Shown here: piece by piece, positions 1-13,100 of the stretch | Position numbering within the stretch: the stretch's first letter is position 1 | Layout: every line of letters starts with the position of its first letter | Origin: Congeria kusceri | Lineage: Eukaryota; Mollusca; Bivalvia; Myida; Dreissenidae | NCBI GenBank assembly: GCA_027627225.1 | Contig: CM051025.1 | Coordinates: forward strand, 77,653,974 to 77,717,973 | DNA: 64,000 nt | Direction: 5' to 3' | The notes under the pieces: generated by a model | Seen by the model: the letters and a program-made list of their open reading frames with translations, nothing else | Databases searched by the model: none | Told to the model about the DNA's origin: nothing | Made by a program: the position numbers and the translations under genes

Positions 1-479
1 TGTTACGAGGGAAATTATTGGATATTAACATGAATATTTACATCTAGTATGGATTGATATGTGTTTTGCGTATCAGGTAATTATGTGCGTTTTTTAAATT
101 TTCTTTGATTACATTCTCTTTTTATGGAAGTTGACTTCAAAGCTTTTATGACTGGTGTTTGATTGATAATTATTACTATGCAAAGTTTAAAACAGACGGC
201 GAAGTGGACTGCTCCTTGATGAAATTTATGGGCGATGTCAATAGCTCCAGGGCAAAGTTATCGCCCACGTCGCCTTCACGGCTATGCCCTGAGACATAAG
301 TAAGCCCTATATGTCGCCTAGTCATGCAACACAAAAACTATACTTACTAGGTTTCATAATTTACTTCACTTAAAACACGTCAGTTTTGAAATTTTAGGTA
401 TACTCTTAAAAATGCAAACAAAATAAATCTACTACATTATGTATCAACAATCAGTATTAAAATAATTCGCATAACATTG

Positions 480-1015
480 CATGACAGCAACCAGAAAATT
501 ATATAAGCTGAGAAAAAAAGAGCTTTCTCAGGACAGCGCACTCAACTATTCATACTTCTTTGTCTCAGAGTTATGGGCCTTGGTCAGTGAACTTACATAA
601 TGACCCTGAAGGCATGTGTGAATTTTCAATTGAATATCTGTAGTAGTTTCAGAGAAATGAACTTGTTGCAGGCAAACCTTAACCTGAATTGTCTCTTGCA
701 CGCAAACCTTAACCTGACTTTTCTAAGTACAAAAAGGTTACATAGATATGAACTTGTTGCTGGCAAACTTCAACCAGAATTTCTAAGTACAAAAAGGGGC
801 ATAATTTTACTAAATTGCAAGTCAGAGTTATGGGCCTTGTAAAGTGACCATACATAATGACCCCTAAGACATGTGTGAAGTTTCAATTGAATATCTGTAA
901 TAGTTACAGAGGTATGGACTTCTTGCACGCAAACCTTAAACAGAGCATTACGCCCATGGCGACAGCTAACGATTGAGTAAAATAGCTAAGACTATTCGGT
1001 GCATAGCCAAATAGT
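480..1015 (-). repeat. Tandem-core dispersed repeat (same family as 40.15-41.89 kb), fragment
   Basis: Contains two or three units of about 180 bp with AGTTATGGGCC, TTACATAATGACC and AAACCTTAACCTGA, the reverse complement of units in the 40-kb copy. Its right end (960-1010, GACTATTCGGTGCATAGCC) resembles the 5' end of that copy reversed. It lies in the intron after FERM exon 8. Bases 1-480 show no exon. Confidence 0.7.
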
Positions 1016-1044
1016 CTAGCTAATAACTGCTATAAAGTACATAC

Positions 1045-1142
1045 CTGAAGAAGGAATGGTGTTCCACACTGATTTTCCACAGGCGTTTTGCATATTTTGC
1101 ATTTAGAAGCTTGAATCCAATCAAACTTGCAAACTCTTCAAA
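1045..1142 (-). CDS. FERM gene coding exon 8 (residues 272-304, end of F3)
   Basis: Encodes [19 protein letters not shown], then [13 protein letters not shown] and the first two bases of an arginine codon, the last helix of the FERM domain. Acceptor TTTTCAG|TTT, donor TTCAG|GTATGT. The next exon lies beyond the left edge. Confidence 0.92.
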
Positions 1143-4100
1143 CTGAAAATTAGTTGGACATATTAAGTGGCCTGTATTATTTCTCTTTGAATAACAATAA
1201 TTGGGGGCATTTTTGTATTGTTTGTTAGTTGTCTATCAGAATATAAACTAAGGAACTGAACATCTTGGTTTCTCAAATCTTTTTGTCTCTTATTTAAATA
1301 TATAAATATTATTTCCAAAAATTGACCAATGCCTTCATCTACCGATCTCAAAACAATTATTTTTTCAAGTATGCACATCAATTCTTAAATCTAATAACAA
1401 AATTGATGAAAATATTATTTTACTAGATGTCATAATGTACACACCCACAAATATATTGTTCTTTGGTAACAAATTCTAGACTGATGTGTGAAAATCACTT
1501 CAGACAACTTAAGGCTTATTGCATTTAAATATTTTTCTATAAAAACCTAGCATCTTGATAAATATTTACCTCCCCTGGACGAATCTTGATGAAGTATTTA
1601 TTGCGGCGGTATGAAATTTTGAGCACTTTGGGCCACACAAATCTGTTGACCTGCAGTTTGTCCTTGAACACAATCAGCCCGTTAGCACACACCCCCAGCT
1701 GGATATCCTTGCCCGTAGCATCCTGCACACACAAGAACCACAACTCTGTATATGATAGATACACCGTCTGTACCCAAGGGAAACAATCCACATTGTTTTA
1801 TTTTACACTGGCAAGAGTTAGTGTTCTTGCACATTGTTAGTTTAAGATACACATTGTCTAATCAATATAATAATAATAAATAATTTTGTTATTCAGGGCT
1901 ACCCCTGTTTAAAGTAATTTTGGGCATTTTATACAGTTTTATGAAGAAAACGTATCCAAATGGAAATGCAAATTAAATATGTATGCCATTGGTTAATTTG
2001 GTGAATGCCAGAGTGAGTCCTGTTACTAAATTAAGTAGTTTTTGATTATATTCGAATTCTTCCATTTCCTTTTGCTTGTTTCACATACTATTAAGGTTCA
2101 AGAAATATTCACATAACAAGTATGTTTATGACAGTCAATCTTTTTTTTTTAATCTTGTTTTTACCCATTAAATATAAGATTCACTAATTAAGGCAATGAC
2201 ATATTCCTGTGAGTCAAGTGTCAAACCTTGGCAGGGTGCAGCTCTACGCCATATAGGGCAATTTTCTGAGCATTCTCCAAGTATTTCAATTCTGCATCTT
2301 CAGGTGACAGTGCCCTGGAAAATAGAAACAGCAATGCTAACTAATGGACCAGAAAAGACACTACACATGGATAACATGGACAAGTCTGTATTTTTTTAAT
2401 ATGAAACTGCAAATGTCATTGCGTTGTATAAGCAAGTTTCACAAGACTATTGGTTTGACATACATGTACAATTCCAAAGGTCGTTGCTTTGATATACTGT
2501 TTCCCAAGGTCATTGCTTTGATATACCATTTCCTAAGGTCATTACTTTCATATACTATTTCCCAAGGTCATTGTTTTGTTATACTATTTCCCAAGGTCAT
2601 TGCTTTGATATACTATTTTCCAAGGTCATTACTTTAATATAAAATTTCCAAGGCCATTACAATTTCCCAAGTTTATAGTCTTTTCCAAAGGTCATTGCAT
2701 CAATATACTATTTCCTGAGTTCTTTTTTGATATACTATTTTCCAAGGTCATTGCTTTAATATACTATTTTAGAAGGTCATTGCTCTGATCTACTATTTCC
2801 CAAGTTCATTGAGTTGATATTCTATTTTTCCAAGGTCAAGACTTTGATATCCAATTTCCCCAGGTCATTGCTTTGATATACTATTTCCCAAGGTCATTGT
2901 TTTGATATACTATTTTTCAAGGTCATTACTTTGATATACTATTTCCCAAGGTCATTGGTTTTACATACTATTTCCTAAGGTAATTGCTTTGATATACTAT
3001 TCCCCAAGTTCACTGCTTTGATATACTTTTTCCAAGTTTATTGCATTGATATACTATTTCTCAAGTTCATTGTTTTGATATATTATTTCCCAAGGTCATT
3101 CCTTTGATATACTATTTTCCAAGGTCATTACTGTGATATATAATTTCCCAAGGACATTACAATTTCCCAAGGTCATAGCTCTGATATACTTTTTCCAAAG
3201 GTCATTGCGTCTAAATACTATTTTCCAAGTTCATTGGTTTGATAAACTATTTTTGATGATCATTGTTTTGATATACTATTAATTAAAAAAAATCATAGTG
3301 AATAAAGATCTTTGCCCCAGGGAGGAATTTACGACGCACAGACAAGTGGCCACATTGATGGGGTCAGCTGTGATGAGATAAGGATATATGGAATATCAAC
3401 ATGCACATTAACAACTTTAACAATTTCAGGCCTCGTAGCAGACCTCAGTGAAAAATAAAGGTTTTTATAAAGGCTAAAATTTGGCAAAATAAAGGCTTTT
3501 TAGGGAGATTTTGGTAAATTTAAAGAGCAAATAAAGGCTAATTCTGACAATGTAATTTAATCGATATTTAACAAAACATACCCGATTTGACGAAATTATT
3601 CTAAATTCAACATGAATATTAAACTGACATTAGCCAATTTCTACTTGTTGATAAAAAAAGTCATTTATTATATTTAAATGTTGAATTAATATGAACTTTA
3701 AATAAAACAAAATAAACAATGTACACTATTTAACATAGCTAATAGTCAAAATCCTTATGGAAGATAAAAAGCATACTGGGAAACATTAAGAACAACATAG
3801 CAGGGTGTTGCACATTTCTACCTTGTGGATGTTCAACATCAGTTTAAAGTCTATACCGGTTATCTTAACAAAGCCTAGTACAAATCCATCCATTCTTGCT
3901 CTTGTAATATGCAAATAATATTTAAGTGAACGTACTGAATGCTACTAATAATGAAGTTGGTCAAATGATGGCTATGAAATGACAGTTGTTTTTAAAAATA
4001 AAATCATGAAGATATCAGTGAAAAAGATGGATTCTGTACAGCAATGCATACTTCACAAGCATAAAGAGTTCATTCTTATTCTTACAGTATGGAAGTTAAA

Positions 4101-7100
4101 ATAGTAATGAAACTACATTGTATTTTTTAACAAATTTTAGCACTAGTGTAGAAAATTGGAAAATTCTTTCAAGTCATGTCTTGCCCACATCACAACCTGG
4201 TCACTGCCACTGAAGAAGGAAAGCAAAGAATGTTTTGTCTAACTTTCTTGCTCAGAAATGTATTCATTTTGCTGGGTATTACTACAAACTTGTAAACTCA
4301 ACAAGAGACCTACTTCTGACTAAGTAACTTACAATTTTAACTCATTTGTACTTCAGCTGTTTGTACTGTTTATATTTTTGTTAGATTTTACACAACTTTT
4401 AAACATTAAGTCTCTTCATTATATTGCACATTTTTACAAAAATCAATATTCCTGAGTGGACTAACCCAGAGAGGCAGTAGTGGAAACCAGGTGGTTTGTT
4501 CTGGACCTTCTCTGGTCTTCCATGAACAAGTTCAGAGTATTAAATGATTATTTCAACTATCCAACAAGTAATAAACTTACCCACAATGATAATATTGTCG
4601 TTCATATTCAGAATTGTTACAGAGATAATGCTGTTGACAAATATTGCTCCACTGCTGTACATGTATTTACAAGGTTTTGTATTATTTTGTAAAAGTCATT
4701 ATTCATACATGATTTGAAATGTTATTTACAACATTTGCATGAGTCGTGTATGTGCCTGTTTTAATATTCATTACTACAAACAGATGTGACAAACTAATTT
4801 TAAAAAATAAAGGTTTTCAGAGCGAATTACAGGTTTTTAGAGTTTTTTAAGAAAAAATACAGGTTTTAAAGGATATTCCATAAAATAAACATTTAAAAAG
4901 GTTTTAAAGGTTTCAATAGGAGGCCTGCAATTTGCAATTTGAAAATACACTGCAATATATCGGTGTCTGTAAATAAAAGTTACATGGTGATTTTTAATTG
5001 CCGGCTTAACAGAAATTGACACTAAATTGCCAATTTGGAAAAATTTTCCCAAAATTAAGAAACAAGAAAAAATAGAGTTTTCAAAGTGTCCCAAAATTAA
5101 CAGTCACGAAAAATCATAATTTTATCATATTTTAAGGGTGTCCTTTCATAAAGAATTATTACGGTAATCACATTCACATACAATTTCCCATAGACATCAC
5201 AATGACATACTCATTCCCCCATCTTACTTGTGCTGCCTGTGAAGCTCTGCAATCTTGATTAGGAGTTCCTTGTCCTGGCGTGGAGCAAACTGCAGATCCT
5301 TCAGGTACCTGTAGTCACTGCCGAACTCCTCCGCATCATAGTCACCGAGCTCCGACTGGGCCGTGTAGGAACCCAGCAAGGCATAAGTCACCAACGAGGC
5401 TGGCAACCTGCCGGGATCATGATCAGTAATTGCTTTGGCTTGGATACGCATACAGGACATTTAAGTAGATAGGTATTAATGAAATAACAGTAAACATCAT
5501 CAGTTAATCTTGGGATACGTGCGCATAAGTTTGAAATAGAAGTTTATTATAAAATAATAACTGGAGTTTATTTAACTAATTCTTTCAGTCCAGAAGTAAT
5601 GCACATAAATGTGACGTAAGTTATTTTCATGTAAAGTGCTTCACTTAGCTTCATGTAAAACTTCAACAAATAGGATTGGTCCTCCTATATTTTCCGATGA
5701 TTGAAACAACACATACAGTATAATCAAATATTTGTACTTCTCAATATTAAATTTGTGTAAAATTATTTCAGAGACCACAATTTTAGTAGTCATACTAGTA
5801 CTATTAAGTGCATACACATAATAGATAAAAATACAGTATGTATTTATCCTGCTCCATACATAGCATGCACAACAGCATTTCAAACTGATTACACTGGACC
5901 CACTTTTCATCAACAATGTTCCTCCTGATCTGCAAGCACAGTTGGTAGCGCGTCAAGTCCTCGGTCAACTGGGCTGGGTTGGCAGGGAAAAACTTCACTT
6001 CGAAAGTGAAAATCCAGTTCTGACCTGAAAACACACATGAAAAGGTTTACCATACATGTCAAAATAAAGTAATCAGCTGAAGGAGACTCAGCAGAAAATG
6101 TCAATGACACTTAACTTTTAGCGTGCTGCCGTCGCATAAATGCGATGTACGCTTTCCTTCCTAGTACACTGCAGTGGCTTTGACGCGACAGTCAACTTTA
6201 TACCCCACGACGCTATGGTCGCTTTTAAGCGACAAGCCGATCTATCATTGTATACAGTGTTTATTCGGTAACAATTTTTATTATACCCTCAGTAAAGGTC
6301 ATATTGGGTCAAATCAACATCAAAACAGTGTTAGTCTGTAAAAAAATGAACTAAAATAGCATCATTTATATGATTTTTTTTACAATTATGGCACGGATGG
6401 ATGCAGCTGCACTTCTTGCGGTCAAGTAGTTATTTTGCATTTCCGCGACCCGAAAATGTCAATTTCATACTTTCAAATGATACTTGTTTTAACAACGATT
6501 TGTTGTAAATGCATTAGTATTATAAATGTCTAGTTTATTTTTTGAAAATGAATACAATATTGATCGTTGCTTGTCACATTTGAATTTTATTACTGGCAAA
6601 TAGATAACTCTGGCGAGAATAAAGGTGTTAAATAATAAAGTTTTAGAATATTGTTGTTTTTAAATTCACTACTGATTAGTGTTTTACATTAGGATGCATT
6701 ATTTTATTTTGGATATTGTATGATGATAAAAATGTGTTGTATATGAAAATCCTTACTTGTTTGGTAGACGCAGATGTATGTCATGGTAAATGTGGGTTTA
6801 CATGTTTGTATTTATGTTTTCTGGAATTTCTATTTCAGAGTTTCCTGATGATGTCAAACAAAATAAGCTACAAAGAGTTCTGATTCTGAAGATGACCCTG
6901 GAACAAACCACCAGCAACTACTGCGCGCAGATTACCAACGCCCCTCTTGAAAACTGGCTGAAGGAGTTCATTGAATATTGTCTTGATGTTTGCTGATATT
7001 AAAGAAATTACAATTTTCATTTATAATTAGCATTGACTATAGTTGTATGATTTAAACACTAACAATCATGTACATGTATTGAAATTATCTTGTTTATATA

Positions 7101-10100
7101 CGTGTAGTTACCCGGACAATTGTAAATATAGTGCTGTTTTACATGCTCAGTTTTACATGATACTGTTTTCCGATAAATTCTGTGTTTGACTGATTGATTT
7201 TTATTTTTTTGTTCATGATATGTCATACTATTTGTTTTTATCTATTTTTTTATTTGGTATTTATTATTAATTCAGTTTAATTTATTTATGTATTTGTTCC
7301 TAATAATAACTGGTATTTCTACAAAATAGGTATGTTGACATGAAATTCAGAAATAAATATTTGTACTAAACCTCAATTGTGTCCATCATTATAAAAAATC
7401 ATTTGTATAAAAAATCTACAGAAAAAAGATTTGTTAAAATCCATTCACCAATAAGGGAGAAATTGGTCTTTTATAATGGTCACTGTTTGTCTTTTAAAGA
7501 CCATCAAAATTAATCCAGTTTCAGGGATGACGTCGTAATGTCATTTGTGCAGTGTCCTCCATTACTACACTCATTGCATAGGCAGCATGCTAAAGGTGAA
7601 AATAATGGGCAATTATATGTTAATTTTATAGCTGTTTTTTGGCTGTTAACCATGGATTTTTTAAAACAGTCTGATTATTTCTTTAAGCTTTTGATCAAAT
7701 TACATTTCAAATCATCCACAGGATTCAAATCAATCATACAGATACATGTGTATAAATGCTTTGAAGATACATGTATAAAATTTGAATTTAAATGTTTATC
7801 AAACATCCACAATTGTAACAAAATACAGCATTCTTTTGGCACCATTATCCAATAGAAGTTTGACATCATGTTCCAATAGAAGGTATGTCGGCCATATCGT
7901 TTTAAAACTGCTTTTGAACTGCTAATTAATTTTTGGCAGGTTATATATTCAGTAATGGGTCTGTAAACATTTACCCATTATAGAATGTTTTCTCTAATGA
8001 AACTTTGCTAGAGTTTAAATATATTTACAGTGTGAATAATATAGAGGATATTTGTTTGTTTTCAGTGTGATGACGCGTTATATCATCACCGGAAAGGGAG
8101 ACAATTAATATTTTCACGAGCGCTTGCACGAGTCAAAATATGTAAATTGTCTCCCTTTCTAGTAATAATATAATGCGTTATCACACCGAAAACAAACAAA
8201 CTTTCTTTTTATTTTAATGTTATTAAGTATTCTTTACATTTGAATTATTTTGAAGGGACTTTCAACAAGATGTTTTAAGTTTCATGTGAGCACTATTTTC
8301 TCTATCATGCGAAGTAATCCCTGTTAATAATAAGCATTCCTGCGCCATTTTTAATTACGATAAAAACATTGCCATGGATTAGTTAAGCTATTTAAACTGC
8401 AAAATTGTTGACTCTATGCATTATCATGGTAGCGTGTTTACAGTACAACAGTCTGCTATGCTGTACAGTATATTCATAAGTATCGCAGAATCCAGGCTTC
8501 TAAATTTATTTAAGTTTTAATACATGCAATTGGATACACATTGTTGTTGAATAATTTTCAGCTTTTAAATCAGTTAACACTCACTGCTAGCTTGAACTAT
8601 ATTTATGACAATAGTATGTACAGAAAGTGGAAGTGCGTTCAGTTCTCCAAAATTCATATTTTCTTAAAATAGCATGTGCATAGTTGTTATGATGTAAACA
8701 ATAGTTAACACAGTCACGACATTCAAACACACGTGTTTTCGCAAGCAATTCAAGATGATTAAACTTGTAGATGCGCGATAAAATGTAAAACAACAAAAGA
8801 TGTACTGTGAAAGTGTGTTCTGTTCAGAATTAATTACTTATACGTATAGTGTTTTCTATATTAATCATTCTGATTTATCAGCACAATTGGATTAAAAATC
8901 CCCCAAGAAAACAAGATGGCAGAGAATCAAACACTGAACACGTCTTACAATAACACAACTAATACTTAAGCATGGATATAAAGACTTAATACACACAAAA
9001 TAGTATATTAATATGTGCTAAATGAACGCAAGTTATTACTTAAGGGTACATCGGATTTTTGTTCGATTTTGGAGAACCGTCAATACAGAAATTTTGTAAA
9101 CAAAGGGAGACTACTGTTCATAGCAACAGTAAATAACAAGTGCAAGCTATTAATAAAGTGCAAAACATTAAATAAATACTTGGGCTGGTAAATTTAGTTT
9201 GGACAAAGAAAACCAGCTCCTAATAATTATGCCTTGTGGGTAAAACCTGTACCTGCAAGACATTGTCTGTTAGTCTACTTGACTCAATACGACTGAAGAA
9301 AATCCAAGAGAAAATAAGAGGTAAGGCTCTTCAATATATAATTGGGGAGGTATTCTTAACATTTGCTGTTATAAATCTTTACTACTCTTCTTTTTGGTAA
9401 TTCTGTATGATAAATTGTGACAATACATACAATTAAATCTTGTTCAAATCAAATTTAAACAAGAAATGTCTTTTTTAAAAACAATCGCCGTTGAAATTAA
9501 TATTGAGATGTCATTTTTTTACCTGAAAGATAATACAAGAGTGACAATATGATCGTTTCCGTGACTTCTCTGACCCCTGCTTGTTTGGTCCCCACTAAGG
9601 AGACATCTTTCTGACACTATAAGAAACCTTATCGGACCCAAAATTATTTGAAGATAAACTCAAAAATTATTAAGATGTTTACCGTGAATAAACCAATCAT
9701 ACCTTCCATGTTTTCACCGGTGATAAATGAATAACCTAAATGCTAGTAATGTACGTTACTACAGTGTCCGACAAATCCATAGCCCGGAGCCCGGGGGCTA
9801 CCGAAAATTTCAGTCGAGCTACCTAAAATTCCAAGCACACAACCGTCGGGCAACTTAAAATTTCAATCATCGGTAGCCCGGTATATTGACAAAACAACCT
9901 TGCAATTAATTACCCTGAGAGTGCGACTGAACACTGTGTATTGTTTATAATCCGACCAATTATCTAATCAGCGATTGTTATCAGTCATTTACAGTAATCT
10001 CGCTTTTGATTATCAAGAGCAGTGCTGTATCATGACCATCCAATCAAAAGCATTCAGTGTTGTTTGCTATTAATGTTATTAAAGACAATTGGTTAGTTTA

Positions 10101-13100
10101 CACTCGTGCTATGACGTCATTCCACTTTTTAGAAATCTGCGGTAAAGATATGTTTGCGACAACGTTTTTGATGTCGTAAATTAATTTCAGTCAGTTCGAT
10201 AATAAACACATAGGGTTCAGTGTATAATGCATATGATTTTAAAAATACAGTTTAAATGATATGTTTTTGGTATCAATTTAAAGGTATATATGTAAGAAAC
10301 AAAAAAATAAAAAATTTGGCACTACTTTGTCTTAATGGTTCCCAGCTTCATAAATTTTGGTCCATGTATCCATGCACAAAATGGCAGCACCCATGCCTGT
10401 CAAAACTGGTGTGTTTATTCTCAGATAAATATTTAGAGTTACAACAAAATTTGTCGGACACTGTTACTATAATTGTTACATTAATTTGTCAGGCAAATTT
10501 AACATATTAGTATTGTCAGCAAAAATAATTGCATAAATGAATGAAAATTATTATATATCAGACGAGTGTACATAGTTACGTTAAACAATATACTATACGT
10601 ATCATACGTTTTGCAAATATTGTATTCATGCTACGCATATGAAGTAAAAGTAACATTTTGACGTATTACGAAACATCTTTCACCACATTTTATGTATAGA
10701 AAAATGTTAAATATTATTTTAAAATTGAATAAAATCTACTGGAGATATAAATCATTCTTAATAAAGAGCAACCGCAATTCAAATATAAATTAACATGAAA
10801 AGTTTATAAATATTAATTCCCCATTTATTGAAATTCTTGGGTTTATGATTCTCCGAACACTAATTGATGAATGTCTATTAGCATAGCTCTACCACGCGCT
10901 ATTTTTAGAATGATGCACCCTTTATCTCGAGTGTGTTGAATACGCTGGAGTAGACCAGTTCATAGCGATCTTCGCCGAATATCTACGTTTGGCTCCGAAG
11001 GGTTTCAGAGCGCAATAATTCTCACAAAATTGGATCATTGTAATTTCTATTTATAGAGCGTGCAGCTGATGTAGGCTAAACAAAATAATGATTTCATTAT
11101 GTGAAAAAATATTACATTAAGTTCATGACATACAATGAGCAAAATTGTTCTTAATAATGTTCAGTTCTAGAGTTTATGTCGAAGACATGTTTATTTTAAC
11201 CGCTTATGCAAACAATTATGTAAATTTTAATCCCCCAAAATATGCAACAGTTATTGGTGAACATCAAACCATTGTTGTAAGTTTGCATTCCCTGAAATTA
11301 GAAAAATTTCCCAATTCTACTGGCATTCAATTTTCCTGCCGCATAAAATTATCGCAAAAAATCTAGGTCAAAAGTGATCTTAGACAGCTACATGGAAATT
11401 TAGTCCATCACTGTAAGTGACATAGGGATATATCTCACTGTTATTTTTCTATATTTCAATATTTAGCAATAAATACAATAAATTATTTAAGCAAAGCTAA
11501 ACATTCTGGGACAGAGACAGCATGCATTATGAAAAAGCATAACTGCTAATGTATCACAATGTCATCAAATGCAAGCTTTCAAGTTAAGTGTCATATAACA
11601 ATTCATTCTAATTTCTACATCAAGCAAAATTCCAAAAATTTAATAGGTTACATACCAACATGCTTCATCTGCCTGGCTATCTTCTTATCATTGTTCAGCC
11701 AGTACTATGAACAAACAAAAACAAGAAATGAATTACTTTACAACTCATCTGGAGTCATTTGATCCTTTAAACATTGTTAAGGAATTCACTGAGCTTATTG
11801 TGAAAGACGAGGTTTGTTCAACACAAGTCACACAATGAGACTACAATTAGACCAGTATTGAACCCATCATAAATACAAGGATTCACGTGGTTTGTATTTA
11901 ACACACAGTGAAGCTTTCCCATAATAATAACATGAAACCCATGTAAAAAAGACCTAGTTATAAATTATGTAAAACTTAATTAACTTCATGAAAAGTGGCA
12001 TAACAAGTCACAAATTAAAAGCCACCACACCCTAAGACTAAAAAAAATGGCTCGTTTCTCAGGCACTTTTTCCAAAAAATCAGGAGGGAGGGCGAATTTT
12101 TTTTTTATTGAATCATTTGTTTTTCTTTTTTTTTTCTCCTACACTTTTCTATTGGCACTATGTAATGGCTTATAAAAACAACTAATTAAGTACAGATTAA
12201 AGACAATTTTAAGTTTACAACATAAGCATAATAACAGCATAAGTATCCCTTTTTATAAAATTCTAAATATAGATTAATTAATCACAAACTGTCGTTTATA
12301 CAAGCTGATGTAAAAGGCAATCAATCTGAATGTTCATAACTAACATAAATGCCTTCAAATTGATAGACCATCAGCAATAAAGGACTTCTACTTATAGAAT
12401 TTAAGTCATATTTTTTATAACTGTCAAAAATAGGAATTATTTTTGCAATAAATAAATAATTTTGAAAAGGCAAATCGACACTTGTAAATGCAGCTGGCAT
12501 TTTCGTTTGTTTCCATAGGACTTATATTGACACAGATTTTCTTCAAAAATATTTGAATGCTATTACACAAGCAAAAGCATCTACAAAACAAAAGTTTAAA
12601 TCAACAAATAGATAATATTTATAAAGGTTCCCAGTGGAATATGACATTTTGTTTAAAAATTTACACAGTATTTCACAATTTGTGTATATCGGATTTATAT
12701 AATTAACTCAGACAGGAAGAAAGTTACTGGAAATACCGAAATCTCTACCGGGTAACTCTTCTTCCACTATGTTAATGTACGGGATTCTTTTAATTTTAAG
12801 CTGCTGCCCATGGGATCTAATTCAAGCCGGGCGGGCTAGCTCAGTTGGTAGAGCGCTGGACTACACATCCGAGGATCGCAGGTTTGATTTCCAGCCCGGC
12901 CACATAGGTTTGATTTCCAGCCTGGCCACATAACTTGTGTGGGAATTTGTCATGAAATTATTTCTATGGCCATTCTCCCCCTACCTCTGATTCAAGTAGG
13001 GCAGTTGTCAGTTACTGGCATAAGTATGTGCACTTAGTACTGGTAAACCAGCTTACCCAGGAAAAGTGTGAGTAGGTTAACTGACAGCCGTTATATGACT

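Larger units (their letters stand above)
6025..11655 (-). other. FERM gene intron 3
   Basis: Apart from the inverted-repeat element at 8051-8200 and the TIR element at 9762-10463, I see no exon-like sequence. The frame at 6790-6996 has no recognisable domain and atypical composition. A GC-richer patch at 6120-6240 with TCGCATAAATGCGA and GTCGCTTTTAAGCGAC hairpins may be another repeat end. Confidence 0.5.

Noticed and set aside
2466..3280. CRISPR-like array
   Set aside because: The 29-30 bp units are contiguous without unique spacers, in a eukaryotic intron. It is a minisatellite.
6790..6996. 68-codon frame with [20 protein letters not shown]
   Set aside because: Considered as a transposase remnant because another frame reads SSDSEDDP, but no conserved catalytic motif is present.
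12826..12901. Possible functional tRNA gene
   Set aside because: A and B boxes exist, but the sequence continues into a SINE body with target duplications, and the cloverleaf is imperfect.
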